From Ectopseudomonas mendocina (GTDB lineage: Bacteria; Pseudomonadota; Gammaproteobacteria; Pseudomonadales; Pseudomonadaceae), in the NCBI RefSeq assembly GCF_016008875.1, contig NZ_JADTQG010000008.1, forward strand, positions 124,001-188,000: a DNA stretch of 64,000 nucleotides, written 5' to 3'. The notes under the pieces are model-generated. The model made no database searches. It was not told where the DNA came from and worked only from the letters and a program-made list of their open reading frames with translations. Below are positions 8,144 through 15,577 of this stretch, piece after piece (positions within the stretch are counted from its first letter, which is position 1; each line of letters starts with the position of its first letter). Made by a program: the position numbers and the translations under genes.

Positions 8144-10276
8144 TTACAGACTGACCGAAATCCCCGCCTGCAGCGTGCGCGGTTCGCCCGGGTAGGACCA
8201 GACGTTCCAGGCGCGCTCTTCATAGTGCTTGTCGAACACATTGTTCAGATTGAGGTTCAGGCGCACGTTCTCGGTCAGCGGGTAGTAGGCCAGCAGGTCG
8301 ACCAGGCCGTAGCCGTCCATATCGAAGGTGTCGTTGCTGGTTTGTCCATGGCGCTCGCTGACGTACTTCAGGCCGATGCCCAGGCCCAGGCCGGCCAGCG
8401 GGCCGCCGTCGAACTCGTAGGTGTCGAGCAGGTTGAAGCTGTGCCGTGGCACGTTGGCCAGGCGCGAGCCCACCGGCATGGTGGCGCTGGTGCTTTCGGT
8501 GACTTCGGCGTCGACATAGGCATAGCCGCCGATCACCCGCCATTGCGGGGTGATGTTGCCGGCCAGGTTGATATCGAAGCCACGGCTGCGCACTTCGCCA
8601 GCGGCGATGCTGCGCGTGGTATCCAGCGGGTCGCTGGTCAGCACGTTTTCCTTGACGATATGGAACGCCGCCGCGGTCAGGCTCAGGTCGCGGTCGGCCA
8701 TGTCGTACTTGATGCCGACTTCATGAGCGACGCCTTCTTCCGGATCGAAGGCATTGCCCAGGCGGTCTGCGCCACGGTTGGGTTTGAACGAGCGCGAGGT
8801 GTTGGCGAATACCGCCAACTCGTCGGTGAGGTCGTAGATCAGGCCGAAGCGCGGCGAAACTGCGTTGTGCGCCTGATCCCAGCTGCCGCTGCGGTTGAGC
8901 TTGTCGTCATAGCTCTGCTCGAAGCGCTCGATGCGCGCGCCCAGCTGCGCCTTGAGGCGTTCGGTCAGGGCGACCTGATCCTGCAAATAGAAGGCGTAGG
9001 ACTTCAGCGTCTCGGCGTCATGGGTGGTGGTGCGGGTCAGCGCCGGCAGCGGCTGGCCGTGTACCGGGTTGTACAGGTCGATGGGGTAAGCGTTGCCGCC
9101 TGGCGAGCGGATGATCAGCGAGTTGTAGTTGAACTTGTCGTACTCCACACCTACCAGCAGGGTGTGGGCGAAGCCGCCAAGGTCGAAGTTGCCTTCGGCG
9201 TTGGCCTGGGCATTGACGTCGTTCCAGTTCAGCCAGCGCTCGTTGTAGTTGCGCCCGACCACGCTGCTGCCAGCGGCCAGGCCGCGGTAGGCGTTGCTGT
9301 TGTTCTCCACGGCGCCGCCGGACAGGTCGCCATCCAGGTACTGCACACCGCCGCGCAGCGTCCAGCTGTCGTTGAGCAGGTGTTCGATGCGCAGCTGGGT
9401 GGTGGCATTGGCGTTGGTCAGCTTGCCGGCGGCTTCCTCGCCGAGGAAGCGATCGCGCGGCAGCTTGCCCTGCTGGTTGGCGTAGCGGGTGACGCCACGG
9501 TCGAGCGGATGGCGGTTGTGCAGGTAGTCGCCTTCGAGGGTCACGGCGGTGTCTTCGTCGAGCTGCCAGCGCAGCACAGGGGCGACGTTGTAGCGCTCGC
9601 TCTCGACGTCATCGCGGAAGCTGTCGCCGCCCTCGGCCACCAGGTTCAGTCGATAGGTGAAGGCGGCCTGTTCGTCCAGCGCACCGGTGGTGTCCAGCGT
9701 GCCGCGGCGCAAGCCCTCGCTGTTGACCTGGCTGCCCAGTACGGTGCGGCGCTTGGCCTGCGGTTGCTTGCTGACGATGTTGAAGGTGCCGCCCGGATCG
9801 CTGCGCCCGTAGAGCATGGCCGCCGGGCCGCGTAGCACTTCGATGCGCTCGATGGTGCTGGCGTCGGGCATGTTCGGGTAGCCGCGGTTGACGGCGAAAC
9901 CGTTGCGGTAGAACTCCTGGCTGTTGAAGCCGCGAATCAGAAATTCGGTCAGACCCTGGCCACCGAAGTTGTTGCCGCGCTCCACGCCGCCGGCGTAGTC
10001 GAGCGCATCCTCCAGACGCACTGCGCCGATGTCCTGCACCACTTGCGCCGGTACCACGCTGATCGACTGGGGAATCTCGTGAATCGGCGTATCGGTACGG
10101 GTGGCACTGGCCGAGCGGCTGGCCCGGTAGCCATCCACCGGGCCGTCGGCCTGCTCGCTGGGGGCGGTGATCTGCATTTCTTGCAGAGCCAGCGGCGTGT
10201 CGTTTTCAGTGCTGGCGAAGGCGGTGTGACTGGCGAGAGCGGGTAGGGCGAGAAGCGGTACGACCAGGCGTCGCAT
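8144..10276 (-). CDS. TonB-dependent siderophore receptor
   Basis: A 710-residue outer-membrane receptor. It has a signal peptide (MRRLVVPLLALPALASHTAFA), a TonB-box-like stretch near residues 28-40, a plug domain (IPQSISVVPAQVVQDIG; IERIEVLRGPAAMLYGRSDPGGTFNIVSK) and a 22-strand-type barrel ending in TLQAGISVSL. The plug signature is that of the FhuA/FoxA/FiuA siderophore group (TIGR01783 type), which imports hydroxamate or similar ferric siderophores. The C-terminal residue is Leu rather than the usual Phe. The ligand cannot be read from sequence. There is no sigma/anti-sigma pair next to it and no N-terminal signalling extension, so direct Fur control is more likely. Confidence 0.9.
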   Translation of the reverse strand: MRRLVVPLLALPALASHTAFASTENDTPLALQEMQITAPSEQADGPVDGYRASRSASATRTDTPIHEIPQSISVVPAQVVQDIGAVRLEDALDYAGGVERGNNFGGQGLTEFLIRGFNSQEFYRNGFAVNRGYPNMPDASTIERIEVLRGPAAMLYGRSDPGGTFNIVSKQPQAKRRTVLGSQVNSEGLRRGTLDTTGALDEQAAFTYRLNLVAEGGDSFRDDVESERYNVAPVLRWQLDEDTAVTLEGDYLHNRHPLDRGVTRYANQQGKLPRDRFLGEEAAGKLTNANATTQLRIEHLLNDSWTLRGGVQYLDGDLSGGAVENNSNAYRGLAAGSSVVGRNYNERWLNWNDVNAQANAEGNFDLGGFAHTLLVGVEYDKFNYNSLIIRSPGGNAYPIDLYNPVHGQPLPALTRTTTHDAETLKSYAFYLQDQVALTERLKAQLGARIERFEQSYDDKLNRSGSWDQAHNAVSPRFGLIYDLTDELAVFANTSRSFKPNRGADRLGNAFDPEEGVAHEVGIKYDMADRDLSLTAAAFHIVKENVLTSDPLDTTRSIAAGEVRSRGFDINLAGNITPQWRVIGGYAYVDAEVTESTSATMPVGSRLANVPRHSFNLLDTYEFDGGPLAGLGLGIGLKYVSERHGQTSNDTFDMDGYGLVDLLAYYPLTENVRLNLNLNNVFDKHYEERAWNVWSYPGEPRTLQAGISVSL

Positions 10277-10330
10277 GGTGTGAATCCTTGGGGCGTAGGG
10301 GTAGGTGAGGGCCCGGGATTCTAGTGTTTT

Positions 10331-10345
10331 AGAGAATCGCTATCA
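10331..10345 (-). promoter_or_regulatory. Candidate Fur box of the siderophore receptor
   Basis: On the minus strand TGATAGC-G-ATTCTCT matches the 7-1-7 Fur pattern TGATAAT-N-ATTATCA at 10 of 14 positions. It lies 55 bases upstream of the receptor start in an AT-rich patch. This fits iron repression of a siderophore receptor. Confidence 0.5.
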
Positions 10346-10470
10346 AATGAGTTTTTATCTTATTCGTAAACTTTTCAGCCGCCATTTCTCTTCTACGGCT
10401 TCGCTGTTCGCGATCAGTGTTGGAAACGTCGCGATGCGGCTACTACCAATGTCTATCTGTCGGACGGTGC

Positions 10471-10487
10471 TGGCCTGCTGCTAGCTT
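10471..10487 (+). promoter_or_regulatory. Possible sigma-54 promoter of the symporter operon
   Basis: TGGCCTG-CTGC-TAGCT keeps the invariant GG-N10-GC spacing of -24/-12 promoters (GG 10472-10473, GC 10484-10485). The predicted start would be about 27 bases before the DUF4212 gene. The -24 arm deviates from TGGCACG at two positions, so this is tentative. Confidence 0.3.
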
Positions 10488-10523
10488 GAAGCTGCATCAG
10501 AATAACAATAACCGGAGGCGTCT

Positions 10524-10784
10524 ATGACTTCTGAACAAGCAAATGCCGCGGCCTACTGGAAGGCCAACGTGCGGCTCATCACCTGGAGCCTGATCGTCTG
10601 GGCGCTGGTTTCCTACGGATTCGCCATGATCCTGCGCCCGATGGTCGCGGGAATCTCCGTTGGCGGTTCCGACCTCGGATTCTGGTTCGCGCAGCAAGGC
10701 TCCATCCTCTTCTTCATCGGGCTCATTTTTCACTACGCGTGGAGACTGAACAAACTCGATAAAGAATTTGGCGTCGAGGAGTAA
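10524..10784 (+). CDS. DUF4212 small subunit of a sodium:solute symporter
   Basis: An 86-residue protein with two membrane helices (residues 18-40 and 55-72), starting 'MTSEQANAAAYWKANVRLI', preceded by GGAGG. The YWKxN...ITWSLI opening and the RLNKLDKEFGVEE tail are typical of the small partner (TIGR03647 type) that always precedes an SSS-family symporter, comparable to the YjcH-ActP pair. The symporter gene begins 6 bases after its stop. Confidence 0.9.
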   Translation: MTSEQANAAAYWKANVRLITWSLIVWALVSYGFAMILRPMVAGISVGGSDLGFWFAQQGSILFFIGLIFHYAWRLNKLDKEFGVEE

Positions 10785-10790
10785 GCGGTC

Positions 10791-12560
10791 ATGAGCCAAT
10801 TCGTAATCAACATGTTGTTCGTAGGCGCGTCCTTCGCGCTCTACATCGGCATCGCCATCTGGGCGCGTGCCGGCTCCACCAAAGAGTTCTACGTCGCTGG
10901 CGGTGGTGTGCATCCGGTCACCAACGGCATGGCGACTGCCGCTGACTGGATGTCCGCTGCATCCTTCATCTCCATGGCGGGCCTGATTGCCGCCGGCGGT
11001 TATGCCAACTCCACCTTCCTCATGGGCTGGACCGGCGGCTACGTGCTGCTGGCGATGCTGCTGGCACCCTACCTGCGCAAGTTCGGCAAGTTCACCGTGC
11101 CGGATTTCATCGGTGATCGCTTCTACAGTCGTGGCGCGCGCCTGACTGCGGTGATCTGCCTGGTGATCATCTCCGTGACCTACGTGATCGGCCAGATGGC
11201 CGGTGCCGGTGTTGCCTTCTCGCGCTTCCTCGAAGTGAGCAACTCCACCGGTATCTGGATCGCCGCGGCCGTGGTATTCGCCTACGCCGTATTCGGTGGC
11301 ATGAAGGGCATCACCTACACCCAGGTCGCTCAGTACGTGGTACTGATCGTGGCCTACACCATCCCGGCGATCTTCATCTCCCTGCAGCTGACCGGTAACC
11401 CGATCCCGCCGCTGGGCCTGTTCGGTGACCATGTCGAATCCGGCGTGCCGCTGCTGCAGAAGCTCGATGAAGTGGTACGTGAGCTGGGCTTCGCTGCCTA
11501 CACCGCCGATGTCGACAACAAGCTGAACATGGTGCTGTTCACCATGTCGCTGATGATCGGTACCGCCGGTCTGCCGCACGTGATCATCCGCTTCTTCACC
11601 GTACCGCGCGTGGCCGATGCCCGTTGGTCCGCCGGCTGGACCCTGATCTTCATCGCCCTGCTGTACCTCACCGCTCCGGCCGTTGCCTCCATGGCGCGTC
11701 TGAACCTGGTGACCACCATCTATCCGGAAGGCACTTCTGCCCCGGCCCTGTCCTACGAAGAGCGTCCTGAGTGGGTCAAGACCTGGGAAACCACCGGCCT
11801 GATCAAGTGGGAAGACAAGAACGGCGACGGCCGCATCCAGATGTACAACGATGCCGCACCGGCCTTCACCGCGACCGCTCAGGAGCGTGGCTGGAACGGT
11901 AACGAGCTGACCGTGAACAACGACATCCTGGTTCTGGCCAACCCGGAGATCGCCAACCTGCCTGGCTGGGTGGTCGGTCTGATCGCGGCGGGCGCCATTG
12001 CCGCTGCACTGTCGACGGCGGCTGGTCTGCTGCTGGCGATTTCTTCGGCGATCAGTCATGACCTGATCAAGACGCTGATCAATCCGAAGATCAGCGAGAA
12101 GAACGAGATGATGGCGGCGCGGATATCGATGGCCTGCGCAATCTTGCTGGCGACCTATCTGGGCTTGAATCCACCCGGGTTCGCCGCGCAGGTGGTGGCG
12201 TTGGCCTTCGGTATCGCTGCGGCAACCCTGTTCCCGGTGCTGATGATGGGGATCTTCTCCAAGCGCATGAACGACAAGGGCGCGATCTGCGGTATGGTCG
12301 CTGGCCTGGTAGTGACGCTGCTGTACATCTTCACCTACCTGGGCTGGTTCTTCATTCCGGAAACCAACATGCTGCCCAATACCCCGGACCAGTGGTTCAT
12401 GGGTATCTCCCCGGCTTCCTTCGGTTCCGTCGGCGCCCTGATCAACTTCGCCGTGGCCTACGGCGTATCGATGGTCACCGCCGAGCCGCCGCAGGAAATC
12501 CAGGATCTGGTGGAAAGCGTGCGTACCCCCAAAGGTGCTGGTGCCGCTCTGAACCACTAA
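10791..12560 (+). CDS. Sodium:solute symporter (VC_2705 / ActP-like subfamily)
   Basis: A 589-residue SSS-family transporter with about 13 membrane segments. Recognisable features are FYVAGGGVHPVTNGMATAAD, the TM5 region (GGMKGITYTQVAQY), GTAGLPHVIIRFF, and AALSTAAGLLLAISSAISHD. A soluble insertion near residues 320-385 (GLIKWEDKNGDGRIQ) resembles a calcium-loop-like DxNxDG motif and is characteristic of the TIGR03648 group rather than of PutP. The likely substrate is acetate or another short monocarboxylate taken up with sodium; this is inferred from ActP homology. A DUF294 regulator commonly travels with this pair and is found 3 kb downstream. Confidence 0.9.
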   Translation: MSQFVINMLFVGASFALYIGIAIWARAGSTKEFYVAGGGVHPVTNGMATAADWMSAASFISMAGLIAAGGYANSTFLMGWTGGYVLLAMLLAPYLRKFGKFTVPDFIGDRFYSRGARLTAVICLVIISVTYVIGQMAGAGVAFSRFLEVSNSTGIWIAAAVVFAYAVFGGMKGITYTQVAQYVVLIVAYTIPAIFISLQLTGNPIPPLGLFGDHVESGVPLLQKLDEVVRELGFAAYTADVDNKLNMVLFTMSLMIGTAGLPHVIIRFFTVPRVADARWSAGWTLIFIALLYLTAPAVASMARLNLVTTIYPEGTSAPALSYEERPEWVKTWETTGLIKWEDKNGDGRIQMYNDAAPAFTATAQERGWNGNELTVNNDILVLANPEIANLPGWVVGLIAAGAIAAALSTAAGLLLAISSAISHDLIKTLINPKISEKNEMMAARISMACAILLATYLGLNPPGFAAQVVALAFGIAAATLFPVLMMGIFSKRMNDKGAICGMVAGLVVTLLYIFTYLGWFFIPETNMLPNTPDQWFMGISPASFGSVGALINFAVAYGVSMVTAEPPQEIQDLVESVRTPKGAGAALNH

Positions 12561-12607
12561 GCATAATCCTGGCCTGACGCCATCTTTCGATGGTCCAGGG
12601 TCTGACA

Positions 12608-12638
12608 GACGGGCCTCCACTGGAGGCCCGTCTTTTTT
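12608..12638 (+). terminator. Rho-independent terminator of the symporter operon
   Basis: A 12-bp perfect stem, GACGGGCCTCCA / TGGAGGCCCGTC, followed by TTTTTT, 48 bases after the symporter stop. Confidence 0.9.
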
Positions 12639-12651
12639 CGGGAACAGTCAT

Positions 12652-13158
12652 ATGTTGTGGACTTTGCTTGCCATCGTGGTGGCGGGGCTCGGCGCTGCCG
12701 GTATCGCTCTGCTGCTGCGCAAACTGACGCGTAACAAGCTACCGAGGTGGATCGTGCCACTGTTCGGTGGCCTGGGAATGCTGAGTTACCAGGTGTTCTA
12801 CGAGTACTCCTGGTTCGAGCACCAGCAGGCGCGTCAGCCCGCGGAGTCGGTCGTCGTTGCGACCGAAGCGGGTCACGTGTTCTGGCGCCCGTGGAGCTAC
12901 TTCGTGCCGATGGTCACCGCCTTCACCGTGCTCGACAGCAAGAGCGTCGTGCGCGAGCAGGTGGCGGACGCGCAGGTGGCCGAGTTCATGCTCTACCGTT
13001 TCGAGAAGCAGCACATCGATCACGTGTCGCACCAGGCGCATCTGCTCAACTGCACGACAGCCGAACTGTTGCCGCTGGACGAGAAGCAACAGCCTCAGGT
13101 CGCTCAACTCAAGCGTGTCGACAGGGACGAGGTGCTGTACCAACGCGTCTGCATGTAG
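12652..13158 (+). CDS. Membrane-anchored protein of unknown function
   Basis: A 168-residue protein beginning right after the terminator hairpin, with GGGAACAG upstream of ATG 12652. Two N-terminal membrane helices (residues 2-22 and 33-50) are followed by a soluble domain of roughly 115 residues with a VFWRPWSYFVPMVTAFTVLD segment. I do not recognise an annotated function. Position between the symporter and trhP makes it a frequent Pseudomonas neighbour rather than an acquired gene. Confidence 0.65.
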   Translation: MLWTLLAIVVAGLGAAGIALLLRKLTRNKLPRWIVPLFGGLGMLSYQVFYEYSWFEHQQARQPAESVVVATEAGHVFWRPWSYFVPMVTAFTVLDSKSVVREQVADAQVAEFMLYRFEKQHIDHVSHQAHLLNCTTAELLPLDEKQQPQVAQLKRVDRDEVLYQRVCM

Positions 13159-13222
13159 GAGCGAATTCATTCGCGATGATTTGCCTCGGTGAAGGCCATG
13201 GTCGCGAATGATTGGCTCCCAT
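13156..13222. repeat. REP-type inverted repeat
   Basis: TAGGAGCGAATTCATTCGCGA and, 25 bases on, its imperfect reverse complement TCGCGAATGATTGGCTCC. It belongs to the 'GTAGGAGCG...CGCGA' family that recurs in this window and begins at the stop codon of the preceding gene. Confidence 0.7.
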
Positions 13223-13332
13223 CCTAATCGGCAAAGGCCGGGCGCAACGCCTGGCCTTTCATAGATGCAGATCAATGTTCGTCTGCGCAGCCTGCCTAGA
13301 ATCGCCTGCTTTGCCTTGCATGCAGGTGTTTC

Positions 13333-14640
13333 ATGTCGTTTTTCCCCGAACTGCTGTCGCCGGCCGGCACCCTGAAGAACATGCGCTACGCCTTCGCCTA
13401 CGGCGCCGATGCGGTGTATGCCGGGCAGCCGCGCTACAGCCTGCGCGTGCGCAACAACGAGTTCGACCACGCCAACCTCGCCCTCGGCATCGATGAAGCG
13501 CACGCGCTGGGCAAGCAGTTCTACGTGGTAGTCAACATCGCCCCGCACAACGCCAAGCTCAGGACCTTCCTCAAGGACCTGGCGCCGGTGATCGAGATGC
13601 GCCCCGATGCGCTGATCATGTCCGACCCCGGCCTGATCATGCTGGTGCGTCAGCACTATCCGCAGATACCGATTCACCTCTCGGTGCAGGCCAATGCGGT
13701 GAACTGGGCCAGCGTCGAGTTCTGGCGCCAGCAGGGGCTGACGCGGGTGATCCTCTCGCGCGAGCTGTCGCTGGAGGAAATCGGGGAGATCCGTAGCGAG
13801 GTGCCGGGCATGGAGCTGGAGGTGTTCGTCCACGGTGCACTGTGCATGGCCTATTCCGGGCGTTGCCTGCTGTCGGGCTACATCAATCGCCGCGACCCCA
13901 ACCAGGGCACATGCACCAACGCCTGCCGCTGGCAGTACCAGGCCACGCCGGCGAGCGAGAACGAGCTGGGCGAAATTGTCCGCGTGGTCGAGCCGACCCT
14001 GGGCCAGGGCGCGCCGACCACCCAGGCATTCGTGCTGCAGGAGGCGGGGCGGCCGGACGATGAAATGACCGCCTTCGAAGACGAGCACGGCACCTACATC
14101 ATGAACTCCAAGGACCTGCGCGCGGTGCAGCACGTCGAGCGCCTGGTGCGCATGGGTGTGCATTCGCTGAAGATCGAGGGGCGCACCAAGAGCCATTTCT
14201 ATGTGGCGCGCACCGCGCAGGTCTACCGCCGCGCTATCGACGATGCGCTGGCCGGCAAGCCATTCGACCCGAGCCTGCTGGGCAGCCTGGAGTCACTCGC
14301 GCATCGGGGCTACACCGAGGGTTTTCTGCGTCGCCACGTACATGACGAATACCAGAACTACCAGCGCGGCAGCTCGGTGTCGGAGCGTCAGCAGTTCGTC
14401 GGCGAACTGACCGGCGAACGCCGTGGCGAGCTGGCCGAGGTGCGGGTGAAGAACCGCTTCGCCGTCGGCGACGGCCTGGAGCTGATGACGCCGCAGGGCA
14501 ATCTACGCTTCACCCTGGAGCATCTGCAGAACGTACAGGGGCAGGCGCAGCAGGTGGCGCCTGGCGATGGCCACATCCTGTATCTGCCGCTGCCGGCGGA
14601 TGTACAGCTGGAGTACGGGCTGCTGATGCGGGATCTGTAG
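13333..14640 (+). CDS. trhP: tRNA 5-hydroxyuridine synthesis protein TrhP (U32 family, YegQ)
   Basis: A 435-residue U32 peptidase-family protein. The N-terminus PELLSPAGTLKNMRYAFAYG and the block EVFVHGALCMAYSGRCLLSG are the family hallmarks. Cys171, Cys178, Cys194 and Cys198 (CMAYSGRC, CTNAC) are suitable ligands for the 4Fe-4S cluster. In E. coli TrhP/YegQ supports prephenate-dependent hydroxylation of U34 in tRNAs on the way to cmo5U; despite the family name, protease activity is not established. The gene stands alone, flanked by REP elements. Confidence 0.9.
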   Translation: MSFFPELLSPAGTLKNMRYAFAYGADAVYAGQPRYSLRVRNNEFDHANLALGIDEAHALGKQFYVVVNIAPHNAKLRTFLKDLAPVIEMRPDALIMSDPGLIMLVRQHYPQIPIHLSVQANAVNWASVEFWRQQGLTRVILSRELSLEEIGEIRSEVPGMELEVFVHGALCMAYSGRCLLSGYINRRDPNQGTCTNACRWQYQATPASENELGEIVRVVEPTLGQGAPTTQAFVLQEAGRPDDEMTAFEDEHGTYIMNSKDLRAVQHVERLVRMGVHSLKIEGRTKSHFYVARTAQVYRRAIDDALAGKPFDPSLLGSLESLAHRGYTEGFLRRHVHDEYQNYQRGSSVSERQQFVGELTGERRGELAEVRVKNRFAVGDGLELMTPQGNLRFTLEHLQNVQGQAQQVAPGDGHILYLPLPADVQLEYGLLMRDL

Positions 14641-14675
14641 GCTTTTCGTAGGATGCGCCGCCTACCGCAAACCAA

Positions 14676-14825
14676 TCTGTAGGAGCGGCTTCAGCCGCGA
14701 TAAACGCTCGCCGCTGAAGCGCCTCCCACCTGGACAGTTTGTGCGGTTGGAGGAAGCGCGAGCCGCGGATGCACCGCCCGCCGCGACACGCCCCGTAGGA
14801 GCGGCTTTAGCCGCGATGTCTGCCG
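14676..14825. repeat. Cluster of REP elements ('GTAGGAGCGGCTT.AGCCGCGA' family)
   Basis: One pair, GTAGGAGCGGCTTCAGCCGCGA at 14680 with the diverged opposite arm CGCTGAAGCGCCTCCCAC near 14710, and a second left arm GTAGGAGCGGCTTTAGCCGCGA near 14796. They fill the gap between the convergent trhP and exonuclease genes. Nothing else is evident there. Confidence 0.75.
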
Positions 14826-14875
14826 CGCCGCTGCGCATCTGCAGAAGTCCGCTTCGGGCGATGCGCTGTGGGTTG

Positions 14876-15577
14876 CTACATCGCGTGTTGGCGCCGGCGC
14901 CGGCTGGCCAATTGACGCTCCAATTCGCAGAGGCTGTCGATGCCCTGGCGGCGCGCCTTGCTGAACAGCATCAGCGCCAGTTCGGCGGTGACCAGCGCAT
15001 CGGCGCTGGCGTTGTGGCGTTGGTGCACCTGCAGACCAAATTCGGCAACCCACTCGTCCAGCCCGCCCTGGCGGATGCGTGCCTGCGGGCAAAGCAGCGG
15101 GGCAATTTCGGCAACATCGAAGAAATTGTGCTGCAGGCGATAACCCAGGCTCTGCCGCAATGCCCGGGCCAGCATGCGCTGGTCGAAGCCCGCGTGGAAG
15201 GCCAGCAGCGGGCTGCTGCCGACGAACTCCATGAAGTCCAGCAGCGCCTCGGCGGGGTCGACGCCGCGGGCCACTTCACTGGGGGCGATGCCGTGGATCA
15301 GGGTGCTGGCGCTGGCCTGATGATCGGGCTGGTGCAGGGTGCATTCGAACTGTTCGGCGAAGTCGATGGCGCCGTTGTCGATCACCACCGCGCCGATGGC
15401 CAGCACCTGATCACGGCGCATGTTCAAACCGCTGGTTTCCAGATCGAGCACGACAAAGCGCTGCTGATGCAGAGGGCGTTCGTCGAATGCTGCCGGTGCG
15501 CTCAAGGTTTGGCGACGTTGCAATTGCTGCTGGGTCAGGGCCGGGCCGCGGCCGGTGAACCAGGTGAACCTGCTCAT
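14876..15577 (-). CDS. DnaQ-like 3'-5' exonuclease
   Basis: A 233-residue DEDD-family exonuclease related to DNA polymerase III epsilon. Exo I is LDLETSG (Asp45, Glu47), Exo II lies in LLAFHAGFDQRML, and Exo III is HNASADALVTAEL, which makes it a DEDDh enzyme (H..AxxD). Its ATG overlaps the DUF294 stop by four bases (ATGA), so it is translationally coupled to that gene. The pairing of this exonuclease with a DUF294/CBS protein and an ActP-like symporter recurs in Proteobacteria. What the exonuclease does there is unclear. Confidence 0.88.
   Translation of the reverse strand: MSRFTWFTGRGPALTQQQLQRRQTLSAPAAFDERPLHQQRFVVLDLETSGLNMRRDQVLAIGAVVIDNGAIDFAEQFECTLHQPDHQASASTLIHGIAPSEVARGVDPAEALLDFMEFVGSSPLLAFHAGFDQRMLARALRQSLGYRLQHNFFDVAEIAPLLCPQARIRQGGLDEWVAEFGLQVHQRHNASADALVTAELALMLFSKARRQGIDSLCELERQLASRRRRQHAM

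Noticed and set aside
8225..9835. A 536-codon open frame on the plus strand inside the siderophore receptor
   Set aside because: Shadow of the receptor gene; no start site and no domain.
10497..12620. A 707-codon open frame on the minus strand opposite the symporter operon
   Set aside because: Antisense of DUF4212 and symporter genes; rich in Gly/His/Asp as expected from reverse reading of GC3-biased codons.
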